64,000 nt of DNA, taken from positions 62,001 through 126,000 of the forward strand of contig NZ_RAQH01000006.1 in assembly GCF_003610695.1 (NCBI RefSeq). The letters are read 5' to 3'. The notes beneath the pieces are model-generated. The model was not told the origin of the DNA and did no database searches. It saw only the letters and a program-made list of their open reading frames with translations. Numbering within the stretch: the first letter of the stretch is position 1; each line of letters begins with the position of its first letter. The position numbers were made by a program, and so were the translations under genes. The DNA is from Epilithonimonas arachidiradicis (GTDB taxonomy: Bacteria > Bacteroidota > Bacteroidia > Flavobacteriales > Weeksellaceae). This document shows, in pieces, positions 1 to 8,139 of this stretch.

Positions 1-276
1 GGAGAAATTCGCATTCTCCGACAAGAATCCGTAACCTGGATGGATGGCGTCTGCATTGGTAATCTCTGCAGCAGCAATGATATTGGGGATTTTAAGATAG
101 GAGTCCTTACTCATTGGCGGACCAATACAAACAGCTTCGTCTGCAAAACGCACGTGAAGACTGTCTTTATCTGCTGTAGAATAAACGGCAACAGTTTTGA
201 TCCCCATTTCTTTTGCCGTACGCAAGATTCGCATTGCGATCTCACCACGGTTTGCGATTAATATTTTTTTGAACAT
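1..276 (-). CDS. accC: Acetyl-CoA carboxylase biotin carboxylase subunit, N-terminal part (cut by window edge)
   Basis: Only the first 92 codons are present; the gene runs off the left edge. The product starts [20 protein letters not shown], the hallmark of the biotin carboxylase N-terminal domain. It continues with a segment ending [10 protein letters not shown], also typical of the family. Biotin carboxylase uses ATP and bicarbonate to carboxylate the biotin carried by AccB, the first step of fatty acid synthesis in the cytoplasm. accB lies directly upstream on the same strand, about 95 bp away, so the two probably share a transcript. The ATP-grasp catalytic part lies outside the window. 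Pyruvate or propionyl-CoA carboxylase subunits share this N-terminus, but the adjacent accB makes AccC the best call. Confidence 0.95.
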   Translation of the reverse strand, partial: MFKKILIANRGEIAMRILRTAKEMGIKTVAVYSTADKDSLHVRFADEAVCIGPPMSKDSYLKIPNIIAAAEITNADAIHPGYGFLSENANFS

Positions 277-372
277 CTGTTCGAAATTTTAAATTATAAA
301 TTTTGAATTTTAAATTAATTTTAAACGAAAGAATTTCATCTAAAATTTATAATCTTTTTACCTTAAAATTCC

Positions 373-849
373 TTAAGATGGATCAACTAAGAATAATGGC
401 TGATCGTACTCTACAGGAGAAGCATCATCAACCAATATTTTTACGATTTTTCCGCTAACCTCTGATTCAATTTGGTTGAAAAGCTTCATTGCTTCGATTA
501 CGCAAACTACTTTTCCTTCTGTTACAGCATCACCAACATTTACAAAAACGTCTTTATCCGGAGATGGCTTTCTGTAGAAAGTGCCAATCATTGGAGACTT
601 GATTGTAATATACTTGCTGTCATCAGCAGAGCTTGCTGCTTCAGAAGCTGCAGCAGGAGCAGATACCGGATTTGCAGCAGGTGCAGAAACAGGAGCCTGG
701 TACGCAACCTGAGGAGTTACATAGCTTACAGGTTCTCCTCCAAGTGGAGTTTTGATATAGATTTCGAAGTCTTTGTTTTTATACTTTACTTCGGAAACAC
801 CTGCCTTTGCAACAAATCTTACAAGATTCTGAATGTCTTTTATATCCAT
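373..849 (-). CDS. accB: Acetyl-CoA carboxylase biotin carboxyl carrier protein
   Basis: 158 residues, the usual AccB length. Three parts are visible: an N-terminal domain (about 1-35), an Ala/Pro-rich flexible linker (about 45-77) and a C-terminal biotinyl domain (about 78-158). The biotin site is [10 protein letters not shown], with the acceptor lysine at residue 122. The protein carries CO2 from AccC to the carboxyltransferase in fatty acid synthesis. The start at 849 gives the family-typical [12 protein letters not shown]. An upstream in-frame start at 894 would lie in the terminator hairpin between rpmF and accB and was not used. The gene precedes accC on the minus strand. Confidence 0.95.
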   Translation of the reverse strand: MDIKDIQNLVRFVAKAGVSEVKYKNKDFEIYIKTPLGGEPVSYVTPQVAYQAPVSAPAANPVSAPAAASEAASSADDSKYITIKSPMIGTFYRKPSPDKDVFVNVGDAVTEGKVVCVIEAMKLFNQIESEVSGKIVKILVDDASPVEYDQPLFLVDPS

Positions 850-884
850 AAAATTTTTAAATTGTTTTGAACGCCAAATATAAT

Positions 885-923
885 AAAAAACCACCCAAAT
901 TGATAAAATCCGAGTGGTTTTTT
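885..923 (-). terminator. Hairpin terminator between rpmF and accB
   Basis: AAAAAACCAC at 885-894 pairs with GTGGTTTTTT at 914-923. Read on the minus strand, the stem after rpmF runs into a T tract. It may stop or attenuate transcription from rpmF before accB. Being symmetric, it could work in both directions. Confidence 0.7.
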
Positions 924-955
924 ATGCTGTGTATAAGATTATCGGAAGATAAATC

Positions 956-1159
956 TTAGTTTTCTTCTGTTGTTTCTACAGTTTTCTCTAGTACAACTTT
1001 TCCTTTGTAATAAAGTTTTCCTTCGTGCCAGTGAGCTCTGTGATAAAGGTGCAATTCACCAGTTGTAGCATCTTTTGCCAATTGAGGCGCTACAGCTTTG
1101 TAGTGAGTTCTTCTTTTATCTCTTCTTGTAGACGACTGTCTTCTCTTAGGATGTGCCAT
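956..1159 (-). CDS. rpmF: 50S ribosomal protein L32
   Basis: 67 residues beginning [20 protein letters not shown], the conserved basic N-terminus of L32. The C-terminal half ([17 protein letters not shown]) has the family's usual turn region; the zinc-binding cysteines of some L32 forms are absent, which is common. It is a structural protein of the large ribosomal subunit near the exit tunnel. It lies just downstream of a DUF177 (YceD-like) gene, a pairing conserved across bacteria, and a terminator separates it from accB. Confidence 0.97.
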   Translation of the reverse strand: MAHPKRRQSSTRRDKRRTHYKAVAPQLAKDATTGELHLYHRAHWHEGKLYYKGKVVLEKTVETTEEN

Positions 1160-1200
1160 TGTTGATTATTTTAAAAATTCAAACGAATTATAGGTTATAC

Positions 1201-1734
1201 TTAATTATTGTCTTTTAACTTTTTCAAAGCTTCCCATCTTGGATCGGTGCTTTGTTCTTCCTCTTCTTCTTCAATTTCTTTTGGACTGTACTGGTCAAGG
1301 AGCTTTTGATACTCATCATTCTCTCTTACGGATGGCGCCAGTTTTTTCATCGGGATCGATAAAACAACGGCTTCATATACAAGATTGGCAATGTTGAACT
1401 CGCTATCTTTGTGTGGAATAGTGATAATATCTTCATTACTGTCATCATATTCTTCACCAAATTTTACAAGAACCTTCAAATCATTCTCAATATTTTCAGA
1501 AAATTCATCGTTGCTAATGTCGCAAATCAATTGAACTGTTCCTGAAACGTTGATATAGAATTCCAAAAATGTAGTGTGTTTGTCCAAGTGAACATTCACA
1601 TCAATTTTTGGGTTAAAAAACTCTTGTTCAGTCTCAAATAAATCAAAGAACTCCTGATTGATTTCGAATTTGAAATCGTGCTTTCCGGTTTTAAGACCAG
1701 AAAAAGCAATATCGTAGTTTCTAAATCTGTCCAT
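1201..1734 (-). CDS. DUF177 (YceD-like) protein, likely linked to 23S rRNA/ribosome assembly
   Basis: 177 residues starting MDRFRNYDIAFSGLKTGKHD. An earlier in-frame Met at 1806 would add an implausible 24-residue leader. Length, the FEINQEFFDLFE segment, the strongly acidic C-terminus (an E-rich run followed by DPRWEALKKL) and above all the position directly upstream of rpmF match the DUF177/YceD family. In that family a role in 23S rRNA accumulation has been reported for YceD. The two CxxC-type cysteine pairs of some homologues are not obvious here. Cytoplasmic; probably co-transcribed with rpmF. Confidence 0.85.
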   Translation of the reverse strand: MDRFRNYDIAFSGLKTGKHDFKFEINQEFFDLFETEQEFFNPKIDVNVHLDKHTTFLEFYINVSGTVQLICDISNDEFSENIENDLKVLVKFGEEYDDSNEDIITIPHKDSEFNIANLVYEAVVLSIPMKKLAPSVRENDEYQKLLDQYSPKEIEEEEEEQSTDPRWEALKKLKDNN

Positions 1735-1829
1735 AAAAAATGGTGTGCAAAAATAATTTAATTTTTTTAAATAACAAAATGTTTTTTGGAAATACTTGAA
1801 ATGCAAAAATTTACTCCCAATATTTTGTT

Positions 1830-2918
1830 TTATTCAGCTTCGGTTGGCAGATCTTCATCCACACCATTATTTATGTGAATAGCTTTTGGACGAAGTTGAT
1901 TTTCCATTAGTTCCCGATACTCGTTTCTGTTCTTAAAAATCTTGATGGCTGTGAAAATAGCTTCTGAAAAAGAAGTCTCATCAGCCAGGTTTTTTCCTGC
2001 GATGTCATAAGCCACACCGTGATCCGGCGAAGTTCTGACAAAAGGTAAGCCGGCGGTATAATTGACGCCTTCTTCATAAGCAATGGTTTTGAAAGGGGCT
2101 AATCCCTGGTCGTGATACATTGCTAAAACGGCGTCAAAAGCTTTGTATTTTTCCGGCTGAAAAAAACTGTCGGCAGGATAGGGACCAAAAGCCAGAGCGC
2201 CAGTATCAAAAAGTTCTTTGATGGCAGGCTCTATGATTTCGATTTCTTCCTTGCCAATTACACCGCCGTCACCAGCGTGTGGATTAAGTCCCAAAACTGC
2301 AATTTTCGGTTTTTGTACGCAGAAGTCTTCCTTCAAAGTTGTTATCAATTGTCTAATTTGTTTCTTTATTTTTTCTTTCGAAATATTTTTTGCAATATCA
2401 GCAACTGGAATGTGATGCGTGGAAACGGCAACTTTCAGGTCTTCTGTTACCATAAACATCACAGCCTTTTTCTGCGCTTTTTCTTCAAAGTAACCTGTGT
2501 GTCCGGCGTGAGCAAAGCCGTACTTCATCATCTCGTCCTTATTGATGGGAGCGGTTACCAAAACATCGATTTCATTTTTCAGGAGAGCTTCTGTTGCCGC
2601 TTCCAGAGAATCAATCGCCATTCTTGTGGATTCTTCCGTTGGAACACCGAATTCTACATTGCTGTTCTCTTTGGTAAGATTGACCATATTGATTTTTCCG
2701 CCTTGCGCTTCTTTTGCAGCATTGATATAATTAAAATTCGTCTGCAGCTTGAAGATGTTTTTCTGATAAGTAAACAACTTACCCGACCCAAATATAACTG
2801 GCGTGAAAAAATCGGTGATGGTTTTGTCTTTCAGAGATTTCAGAATAATCTCGGGTCCGATGCCGTTGAAATCGCCGATTGAAATTCCTACTCTGATTTT
2901 ATGATGTTTGGAGCTCAT
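1830..2918 (-). CDS. pdxA: 4-hydroxythreonine-4-phosphate dehydrogenase
   Basis: 362 residues, slightly longer than the E. coli enzyme. PdxA oxidises 4-phosphohydroxy-L-threonine with NAD in the DXP-dependent pyridoxal 5'-phosphate pathway. Signature segments are the N-terminal GISIGDFNGIGPEI, a metal/substrate region HAGHTGYFEE (about 137-146), LNPHAGDGG (about 211-219), the HDQGLAPFK motif (about 269-277) and RTSPDHGVAYDIAGK near residue 295. The metal-binding histidines are all present. The gene is the upstream member of the run pdxA, DUF177, rpmF on the minus strand and is divergent from ribE. Confidence 0.95.
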   Translation of the reverse strand: MSSKHHKIRVGISIGDFNGIGPEIILKSLKDKTITDFFTPVIFGSGKLFTYQKNIFKLQTNFNYINAAKEAQGGKINMVNLTKENSNVEFGVPTEESTRMAIDSLEAATEALLKNEIDVLVTAPINKDEMMKYGFAHAGHTGYFEEKAQKKAVMFMVTEDLKVAVSTHHIPVADIAKNISKEKIKKQIRQLITTLKEDFCVQKPKIAVLGLNPHAGDGGVIGKEEIEIIEPAIKELFDTGALAFGPYPADSFFQPEKYKAFDAVLAMYHDQGLAPFKTIAYEEGVNYTAGLPFVRTSPDHGVAYDIAGKNLADETSFSEAIFTAIKIFKNRNEYRELMENQLRPKAIHINNGVDEDLPTEAE

Positions 2919-3033
2919 TTTGTTTTTTCTTAGACGTTTAAAAAGAATTTTACAAATTTATGTTTTTTAGGTTACTTTTGTAACTATTTGTTTACATATT
3001 ATAATTAGGAGTTGGTAAAATATGTAACATTTA

Positions 3034-3114
3034 TAGCCCCGATTGTAGTGGAAATCCTTTTTCTTTTCTTTGAAAAGGAAAAGATTGCAACGGAAAGCGG
3101 GATTAAGCTCCTGA
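3034..3114. repeat. Dispersed palindromic element, family A copy 1
   Basis: Core GGAAATCCTTTT, then an internal TTCTTTTCTTTGAAAAGGAA palindrome-like loop, then AAAGATTG. The core is flanked by TAGCCCCG and AGCGGG boxes. Two more copies lie at 7064-7172 and 55235-55333. It sits directly upstream of ribE and makes the apparent reading frame run open upstream of the true start. Confidence 0.75.
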
Positions 3115-3137
3115 AAAAATCAATAAAAATCAAGACA

Positions 3138-3737
3138 ATGTTTACAGGAATAATAGAAGCAACAGGGAAAGTTGAGAAAATTGACAGAAACGAAAGTAAT
3201 ATCGATTTCGTATTGAGTTGCCCTTTCACACAGGAATTGAAAATCGATCAAAGCCTGGCTCACAACGGCTGTTGCCTGACTGTTGTGGAAATCAACAGCG
3301 ATTCTTACAAAGTAACGGCAATCAACGAAACGCTGGAAAAAACCAATCTTAATTACTGGAATGTGGGAACAGAAGTGAATTTGGAACGTTGTTTGAAATT
3401 CGAAGGAAGATTGGATGGACATATCGTTCAGGGGCACGTTGACAAGACCGGAGTTGTGGAAAATATAGAAGATCAGAATGGAAGTTACTTTATTACAATT
3501 TCTTACGAAGAAACTACAGAATATACAACGGTTCCACAAGGTTCTATCACTGTAAACGGGACGAGTTTAACGGTTGCCGAGAGCGATACAAATAAGTTTT
3601 CTGTTGCAATAATTCCCTACACTTGGGAGTTTACAAATATGAAGCATTTGAAAATAGGTGATGTGGTGAATCTGGAATTCGACATCATAGGGAAATATGT
3701 TGCGAAACTTTTGAAAAAGCAAAATGCCATTAAGTGA
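3138..3737 (+). CDS. ribE: Riboflavin synthase, alpha chain
   Basis: 199 residues. Start chosen at MFTGIIEATGKV, the universal N-terminus of the family. The frame is open 42 codons further upstream, but that part is translated repeat DNA. Two lumazine-binding barrels are visible as an internal duplication: HNGCCLTVVE in the first half and VNGTSLTVAE in the second. The enzyme dismutates two molecules of 6,7-dimethyl-8-ribityllumazine to riboflavin. The 3' end overlaps the following histidine kinase by 14 bp. No FMN riboswitch was recognised upstream. Confidence 0.95.
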   Translation: MFTGIIEATGKVEKIDRNESNIDFVLSCPFTQELKIDQSLAHNGCCLTVVEINSDSYKVTAINETLEKTNLNYWNVGTEVNLERCLKFEGRLDGHIVQGHVDKTGVVENIEDQNGSYFITISYEETTEYTTVPQGSITVNGTSLTVAESDTNKFSVAIIPYTWEFTNMKHLKIGDVVNLEFDIIGKYVAKLLKKQNAIK

Positions 3738-5178
3738 TTATAAAGGTTACCGGTTAAGAAATAGGGTTTTTATTGGATTTTTAGCAATTTGCTTCCTGAG
3801 TGTTATCACTTCGGCGGTTTTGTCGTTTGTAATTTTGAGAGACAATGCGAAGAAGCAAAGCCAGACGGATATGCAAAACAAGTCAGAAGCTCTGATGGCT
3901 TCTTTGGATTATGCGCTCAGCCATTCTCAGGTAGAAACCTATGATATTCCTAAAATTCTTGAAAACGAAATCTACGAAATTGCTGATATCAACAAGCATG
4001 ATATTGTTATATATGACTTAAATGGTAATTATCTTTTATCTAACAAAGAACCGAATCTTGTTACCCAGAAGAAAATGCCTGCGGACGTCATAAAAGCCAT
4101 CAAGAAAAACGGTAAACAATACGATTATAAAGCTTACGACGAAAAACTGAAAGCGACGATTGTCTCTTCTTATATGGTGTTGAAGAATAATATGTTAGAA
4201 AATATTGCTTACGTGTATTTTCCGTATTATCACAATGAGAGTGCTTATATGGAGGTTTTCAAAGAGTATTTTATTTACATCATTGGCGTTAATCTCCTTA
4301 TTATATTGTTCAGTATTTGGTTTAGCTGGATCATATCGAATAACTTGACCGAAGCAATTACACGCTTCACGTCTATGATCAGCAAGATCAATCTGTTTGA
4401 TAAAAATCTCCAGCCGATTAAATATTATAAGAATGACGAGCTTAGTGCATTGGTAAAAGCTTATAATAAAATGATCTCCGAGATTGCCGACCAGAGAGAA
4501 CGCCTTAGTTACATCGAAAAGCAATCGGCATGGCAGGAGATGGCGAAGCAGGTAGCACACGAGGTGAAAAATCCTTTGACACCGATGAAGCTGATGATGC
4601 AGAATTTCGAAAGAAAATTTGATCCCAATGATCCGAACAACGAAACGAAAGTCAAAAACCTGAGTGAGGTCATCATTGGACAAATTGATGTCATCAGTAG
4701 AGTAGCGAGTGCTTTTTCAGAGTTTGCACAATTGCCGAAACGCCATGATGAAGAGATCAATCTGAATAAAGAAATCAAAAATGTGCTGACGATTTTCAGT
4801 GACGAAAATATTTTTGTCCACGCTAATCATGAGGATATAATGATGAAGATCGACAGGGATTATCTGGCAAGAATTATTACCAATCTTGTAACCAACGCCA
4901 GTCAGGCTAAAGCAGACGATAGGAAATCGGTCATTAATGTCGACCTGGAGAAAATTGAAAAACGAATCCGAATCACAGTGGAAGATAATGGTGTAGGAAT
5001 CTCTGCGGATCAACTCGACAAAATTTTCGATCCGAATTTCACGTCAAAAAACAGCGGAATGGGAATTGGCTTGACGATGGTAAAACGGATGGTTGAAGAT
5101 TACAATGGAACTATTACAGTGGTTTCCGCATTTGATAAGGGCGCAATTTTCACCATTTCAATGCCTTCCAATCTTTAG
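3724..5178 (+). CDS. Membrane sensor histidine kinase (NtrY-like layout)
   Basis: 484 residues. A first membrane helix lies at about 13-37, an extracytoplasmic sensor region at about 38-180, and a second helix at about 183-205. A HAMP-like linker follows. The dimerisation/phosphoacceptor segment is QVAHEVKNPLTPMK, with the phospho-histidine at 279, as in NtrY-type kinases. The ATPase domain shows NLVTNASQA (N box), EDNGVGI (G1) and GMGIGLTMVK (G2). It should autophosphorylate and signal to a response regulator, but none is adjacent, so it is an orphan. It overlaps ribE by 14 bp and abuts trmN6; the signal sensed is unknown. Confidence 0.9.
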   Translation: MPLSDYKGYRLRNRVFIGFLAICFLSVITSAVLSFVILRDNAKKQSQTDMQNKSEALMASLDYALSHSQVETYDIPKILENEIYEIADINKHDIVIYDLNGNYLLSNKEPNLVTQKKMPADVIKAIKKNGKQYDYKAYDEKLKATIVSSYMVLKNNMLENIAYVYFPYYHNESAYMEVFKEYFIYIIGVNLLIILFSIWFSWIISNNLTEAITRFTSMISKINLFDKNLQPIKYYKNDELSALVKAYNKMISEIADQRERLSYIEKQSAWQEMAKQVAHEVKNPLTPMKLMMQNFERKFDPNDPNNETKVKNLSEVIIGQIDVISRVASAFSEFAQLPKRHDEEINLNKEIKNVLTIFSDENIFVHANHEDIMMKIDRDYLARIITNLVTNASQAKADDRKSVINVDLEKIEKRIRITVEDNGVGISADQLDKIFDPNFTSKNSGMGIGLTMVKRMVEDYNGTITVVSAFDKGAIFTISMPSNL

Positions 5179-5883
5179 ATGAAACCGTTTCGATTTAAGC
5201 AATTCGACATCCGGCAGAGTTCTGATGTTTTCCGGGTGGGAACAGATGCGGTTTTATTGGGGATTTTATCCGATGTCGTTGATGCCAAACAAATTCTGGA
5301 AATCGGAACCGGAACAGGAATTGTTTCTCTGATGTTGGCTCAGAGAAATCCGGATGCCAATATCTTAGCCATTGATATTAATTCTGAAGCTGTTAATATC
5401 TCTCAAACTAATTTTTTGAATTCTCCTTTTTCCGATAGAATCAAAAGTCAACTTCAGGATTTTAAACAATTTAAAATCGGGGAAAAATTTGATTTAATTA
5501 TTTCGAATCCGCCTTATTTTGAAATTAACAATTCTGAAAAAGATGTTCTTGCGAGACAGAGATTGGAATTGGATTTTTCTGATTTGATCAAAAAAGCTTC
5601 ACAATTACTTTCTGATAAAGGTTTGTTTTCTGTTGTTATTCCCATTGATTCCGAAAGACAATTCACTCAGATTTGTCTTAATAATAATCTGTTTCTCAAA
5701 AGAAAGGTCATTATTAAAGGAATCGAAACGGCTGAACCGAAAAGAGTAGTTTTAGAATATTCATTCCAACAATCGGGAACTAAAAAAGAGAATTTTGTTA
5801 TTGAAAAGTCACCAAGAGTTTATTCCGATGAATATCTTGAGCTGACAAAAGATTTCCATATATTCAACAAAAAAGCTCTCTGA
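5179..5883 (+). CDS. trmN6: tRNA1(Val) (adenine(37)-N6)-methyltransferase-like enzyme
   Basis: 234 residues. The SAM-binding motif is EIGTGTGIVSLMLAQ (about 41-55) and the N6-adenine catalytic motif is NPPYFE (about 110-115). The N-terminal FRFKQFDIRQ...FRVGTDAVLLG is characteristic of the YfiC/TrmN6 family, which methylates A37 of tRNA1(Val). The start codon follows the kinase stop codon without a gap, so translation is probably coupled. A strong terminator overlaps the stop codon. Other class I N6-methyltransferases are possible but less likely. Confidence 0.85.
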   Translation: MKPFRFKQFDIRQSSDVFRVGTDAVLLGILSDVVDAKQILEIGTGTGIVSLMLAQRNPDANILAIDINSEAVNISQTNFLNSPFSDRIKSQLQDFKQFKIGEKFDLIISNPPYFEINNSEKDVLARQRLELDFSDLIKKASQLLSDKGLFSVVIPIDSERQFTQICLNNNLFLKRKVIIKGIETAEPKRVVLEYSFQQSGTKKENFVIEKSPRVYSDEYLELTKDFHIFNKKAL

Positions 5884-5902
5884 ATTTTCAGAGAGCTTTT
5901 TT
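5871..5902 (+). terminator. Rho-independent terminator of the ribE-kinase-trmN6 unit
   Basis: AAAAGCTCTCTGAA pairs with TTCAGAGAGCTTTT around a two-base loop and ends in a T run. The stem includes the last codons of trmN6. It could also serve ftsE from the other side. Confidence 0.9.
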
Positions 5903-5923
5903 ATCTATAACTAATAGTTTTTT

Positions 5924-6634
5924 TTATTCGAATAATTCCGCTGTGTCCAGAACAGAAACCTGTCCGTTTTCGCACCGGATGGCTTCGCCGGGATAATTCT
6001 GAATCATATGATAATCGTGTGTCGCCATTACAACTGCACAATGGTTTTCTTCCGCCAGATTTTTAAGAAGCGTCATAATATCGTTTGACGTTTCCGGGTC
6101 AAGATTTCCTGTTGGCTCATCTGCAAGAATCAATTCTGGATGATTTAACAAAGCTCTTGCGATTGCGGCACGTTGCTGCTCACCACCGGAAAGCTGATGT
6201 GGCATCTTGTGTTTTTTTGTTTTCATCCCAACGCTGGACAGGACTTCATCAATTCTAGCTTCCATTTTGTGTTTGTCTTTCCAGCCGGTTGCCTGGAGGA
6301 CAAAAAGAAGATTTTTTTCAATATTTCTATCCGGCAAAAGCTGAAAATCCTGGAAAACAATTCCTAATTTTCTTCTTAGGTTTGGAACGTCAGATTGTTT
6401 CAGTTTCTTCAAATCAAAACCTGCGACTTGTCCGCTTCCGCCTTGCAAGGGAAGTTGCCCGTAAAGGACTTTCAGAAGAGAGCTTTTCCCGGAACCTGTT
6501 TTCCCGATCAGATAACAGAATTTTCCTTTTTTGATATGAAGATCAACATCATTCAGGACGGTAAAGTTTTTCTGTACAATCTTAGCATTGCTCAAATCTA
6601 TAATATCGATACCCGGATCATTTCTGTGCGGCAT
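5924..6634 (-). CDS. ftsE: Cell division ATP-binding protein FtsE
   Basis: 236 residues, one ABC ATPase domain. Walker A is GKTGSGKSS (about 44-52), the signature LSGGEQQR (about 148-155) and Walker B LILADEPTGNLD. The sequence following Walker A (LLKVLYGQLPLQGGSG) and the Q-loop VFQDFQLL fit FtsE. FtsE works with FtsX at the septum to activate peptidoglycan hydrolysis. ftsX is not in the window; in Bacteroidota the two genes are often apart. LolD-type ATPases are close relatives, so a lipoprotein-release role is the main alternative. Confidence 0.85.
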   Translation of the reverse strand: MPHRNDPGIDIIDLSNAKIVQKNFTVLNDVDLHIKKGKFCYLIGKTGSGKSSLLKVLYGQLPLQGGSGQVAGFDLKKLKQSDVPNLRRKLGIVFQDFQLLPDRNIEKNLLFVLQATGWKDKHKMEARIDEVLSSVGMKTKKHKMPHQLSGGEQQRAAIARALLNHPELILADEPTGNLDPETSNDIMTLLKNLAEENHCAVVMATHDYHMIQNYPGEAIRCENGQVSVLDTAELFE

Positions 6635-6716
6635 AATTAGAAAATTGAAAGTTTGTGAAAGTCAAAAATAGCAAAAACTTATTTTTCCGCTTTTACTTTT
6701 GGGAAATTTTAACAAC

Positions 6717-6749
6717 AAAAAATGCTTGAAAATTTTTCAAGCATTTTTT
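6717..6749 (-). terminator. Terminator downstream of rpmH
   Basis: AAAAAATGCTTGAAA pairs with TTTCAAGCATTTTTT around a short loop. On the minus strand it follows rpmH and ends in a T tract; it separates rpmH from ftsE. Confidence 0.9.
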
Positions 6750-6770
6750 GTATATGATAATTAAAGAAAA

Positions 6771-6929
6771 TTATCTCTTAGCGCGAGATGCACTAACAGT
6801 TAAGCTCTTTCTGCCTTTCGCTCTTCTAGCTGCCAACACTCTTCTTCCGTTTGGTGTAGACATTCTTTCACGGAAACCGTGCTTGTTTCTTCTTTTTCTT
6901 TCAGATGGTTGGAATGTTCTTTTACTCAT
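6771..6929 (-). CDS. rpmH: 50S ribosomal protein L34
   Basis: 52 residues. It begins [20 protein letters not shown] and continues [19 protein letters not shown], the nearly invariant L34 sequence. It is a small, very basic structural protein of the large subunit. A perfect flavobacterial promoter lies upstream at 6974-7003 and a strong terminator at 6717-6749, so it is a single-gene unit. dnaA and rnpA, its usual neighbours in other phyla, are not next to it here. Confidence 0.97.
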   Translation of the reverse strand: MSKRTFQPSERKRRNKHGFRERMSTPNGRRVLAARRAKGRKSLTVSASRAKR

Positions 6930-6973
6930 CACTAATATATTTAGTTCGTAATTATCTTTTTATTTTCAGACTG

Positions 6974-7003
6974 CAAATATAGGGATTTTATTTTGAGTGG
7001 CAA
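6974..7003 (-). promoter_or_regulatory. rpmH promoter, flavobacterial consensus
   Basis: On the minus strand: TTG (complement of 7001-7003), a 19-base spacer, then TATATTTG (complement of 6974-6981). This matches TTG/TAnnTTTG exactly. The predicted start point leaves a leader of about 40 nt. Confidence 0.8.
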
Positions 7004-7063
7004 ATATTTAAAAACTTTTTTATGTTAATTTTTCACTTCCCGTTTATTTCAATAATTATGGCA

Positions 7064-7172
7064 GCTATTTCCGCCTTCCGCTCCCAAACCTAACGAAGTG
7101 GTTCGACGAAGTCAATCTTTTCACTCCACTGCATAAAAAGGATTTCCGCTCAAGTTGGGCTGCGGATTCAAC
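7064..7172. repeat. Dispersed palindromic element, family A copy 2, with a nested shared box
   Basis: Contains CAATCTTTT, a spacer, then AAAAAGGATTTCCGCT, the reverse orientation of the family A core. A 24-bp segment at 7081-7104 (CTCCCAAACCTAACGAAG and following GTGGTTC) recurs inverted at 11146-11169. The rest of the gene-free stretch 6930-7303 holds only the rpmH promoter and AT-rich sequence. Confidence 0.7.
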
Positions 7173-7303
7173 ATAAAAACAACAGTTTGCAAAAATCCAA
7201 TATTGTCTTCCGGAGGAATCTAGACGGTTGAGATTCTTTCAGAATGACAAAATTACGGTTTATAATTTCTAATCTTTAAATTTGTCTTAATCAAAAACAA
7301 GCG

Positions 7304-7648
7304 ATGATAAAATCAAAACAAAATACAGAACATTATATCTGGGGTGGAAACTGCGACAGTTGGATTTTGCTTAACTCAAATAATCTTTCCATTAAGCAGG
7401 AAACGATGCCTCCAAATTCAAAAGAGCAATTGCATTTCCATAAAAATGCCCAACAATTTTTCTTTATTTTAAAAGGAAAAGCAATGTTTACTGTTGATGG
7501 AGAAGTTTCCGAGGTTGCTGAAAATTCGGGATTTCATATCTCGCCAAATAAAAATCACCTGATAGAAAATCAATCAGATGTTAATTTGGAATTTCTCGTC
7601 ATATCGAATCCTTCAACAAATAATGATAGATTTGCAGTAGAAAACTAG
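7304..7648 (+). CDS. Cupin-domain protein, small
   Basis: 114 residues, single cupin barrel. Motif 1 reads LHFHKNAQQFFFILKGKA (about 47-64), with two metal-binding histidines and the conserved glycine. Motif 2 is degenerate (SGFHISPNKNHLIEN) but keeps two histidines. No signal peptide. Small cupins bind sugars, phenols or metal chelates or act as isomerases; the substrate cannot be told from sequence. It is followed after 10 bp by a DUF1648 membrane protein, possibly in one transcript. Confidence 0.8.
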   Translation: MIKSKQNTEHYIWGGNCDSWILLNSNNLSIKQETMPPNSKEQLHFHKNAQQFFFILKGKAMFTVDGEVSEVAENSGFHISPNKNHLIENQSDVNLEFLVISNPSTNNDRFAVEN

Positions 7649-7658
7649 ACAATTAATT

Positions 7659-8135
7659 ATGAAAGTCATTTCTTTTGTATTGAAAATCATTTCTTTTTTG
7701 ATTCTGATTTTTATCTGGATTTTTACAATTGTTAATTTTAAGAAACTGCCGGAAATTGTTCCGATTCATTATAATCTTGATGGTATTCCTGATGGATTTG
7801 GTTCAAGAGGTACAATCTGGTTTGAAACGGGCCTAACCACAGTTTTGTTTTTATTTCTAATGTATGTTTCAAAAAAACCTGATTTTCCATTACTTAATAT
7901 TCCTCAAAATATAAAGGATAATCCTATTCTTACTGAATTTGTGGTGAGTGTTCTATTGTTGATAATAATGTTGATATTTGCAGATATTAATTATGAAAGT
8001 ATTCAGAATGCTTTAGGAAAGACCAATGGATTAGGTTCGATGATGCATTATTTGCTAGGCTTGGTTTTTATTTTTGTCGTTGGACTTCTAATTTATTCTT
8101 ATAAAATTTCAAAACGTCAAAAGTTACAAGGTTGA
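7659..8135 (+). CDS. DUF1648 (SdpI-like) membrane protein
   Basis: 158 residues with four hydrophobic segments. The stretch PEIVPIHYNLDGIPDGFGSR after the first helix is the DUF1648 signature (V-P-x-H-[FY]-x-x-x-G). Proteins with this domain include SdpI, the immunity protein against the Bacillus SDP toxin, but most are uncharacterised. No toxin gene is seen nearby. Function unknown. It lies between the cupin gene and waaA, all in the same direction. Confidence 0.8.
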   Translation: MKVISFVLKIISFLILIFIWIFTIVNFKKLPEIVPIHYNLDGIPDGFGSRGTIWFETGLTTVLFLFLMYVSKKPDFPLLNIPQNIKDNPILTEFVVSVLLLIIMLIFADINYESIQNALGKTNGLGSMMHYLLGLVFIFVVGLLIYSYKISKRQKLQG

Positions 8136-8139
8136 TTAA

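Noticed and set aside
2277-2882. 201-codon plus-strand frame opposite pdxA
   Set aside because: It lies entirely within pdxA on the other strand and has no recognisable product.
3012-3137. Upstream extension of ribE by 42 residues
   Set aside because: The stretch is family A repeat DNA and the family N-terminus begins at 3138.
2960-3137. FMN riboswitch before ribE
   Set aside because: The conserved FMN aptamer segments were not found; the region is AT-rich plus the repeat.
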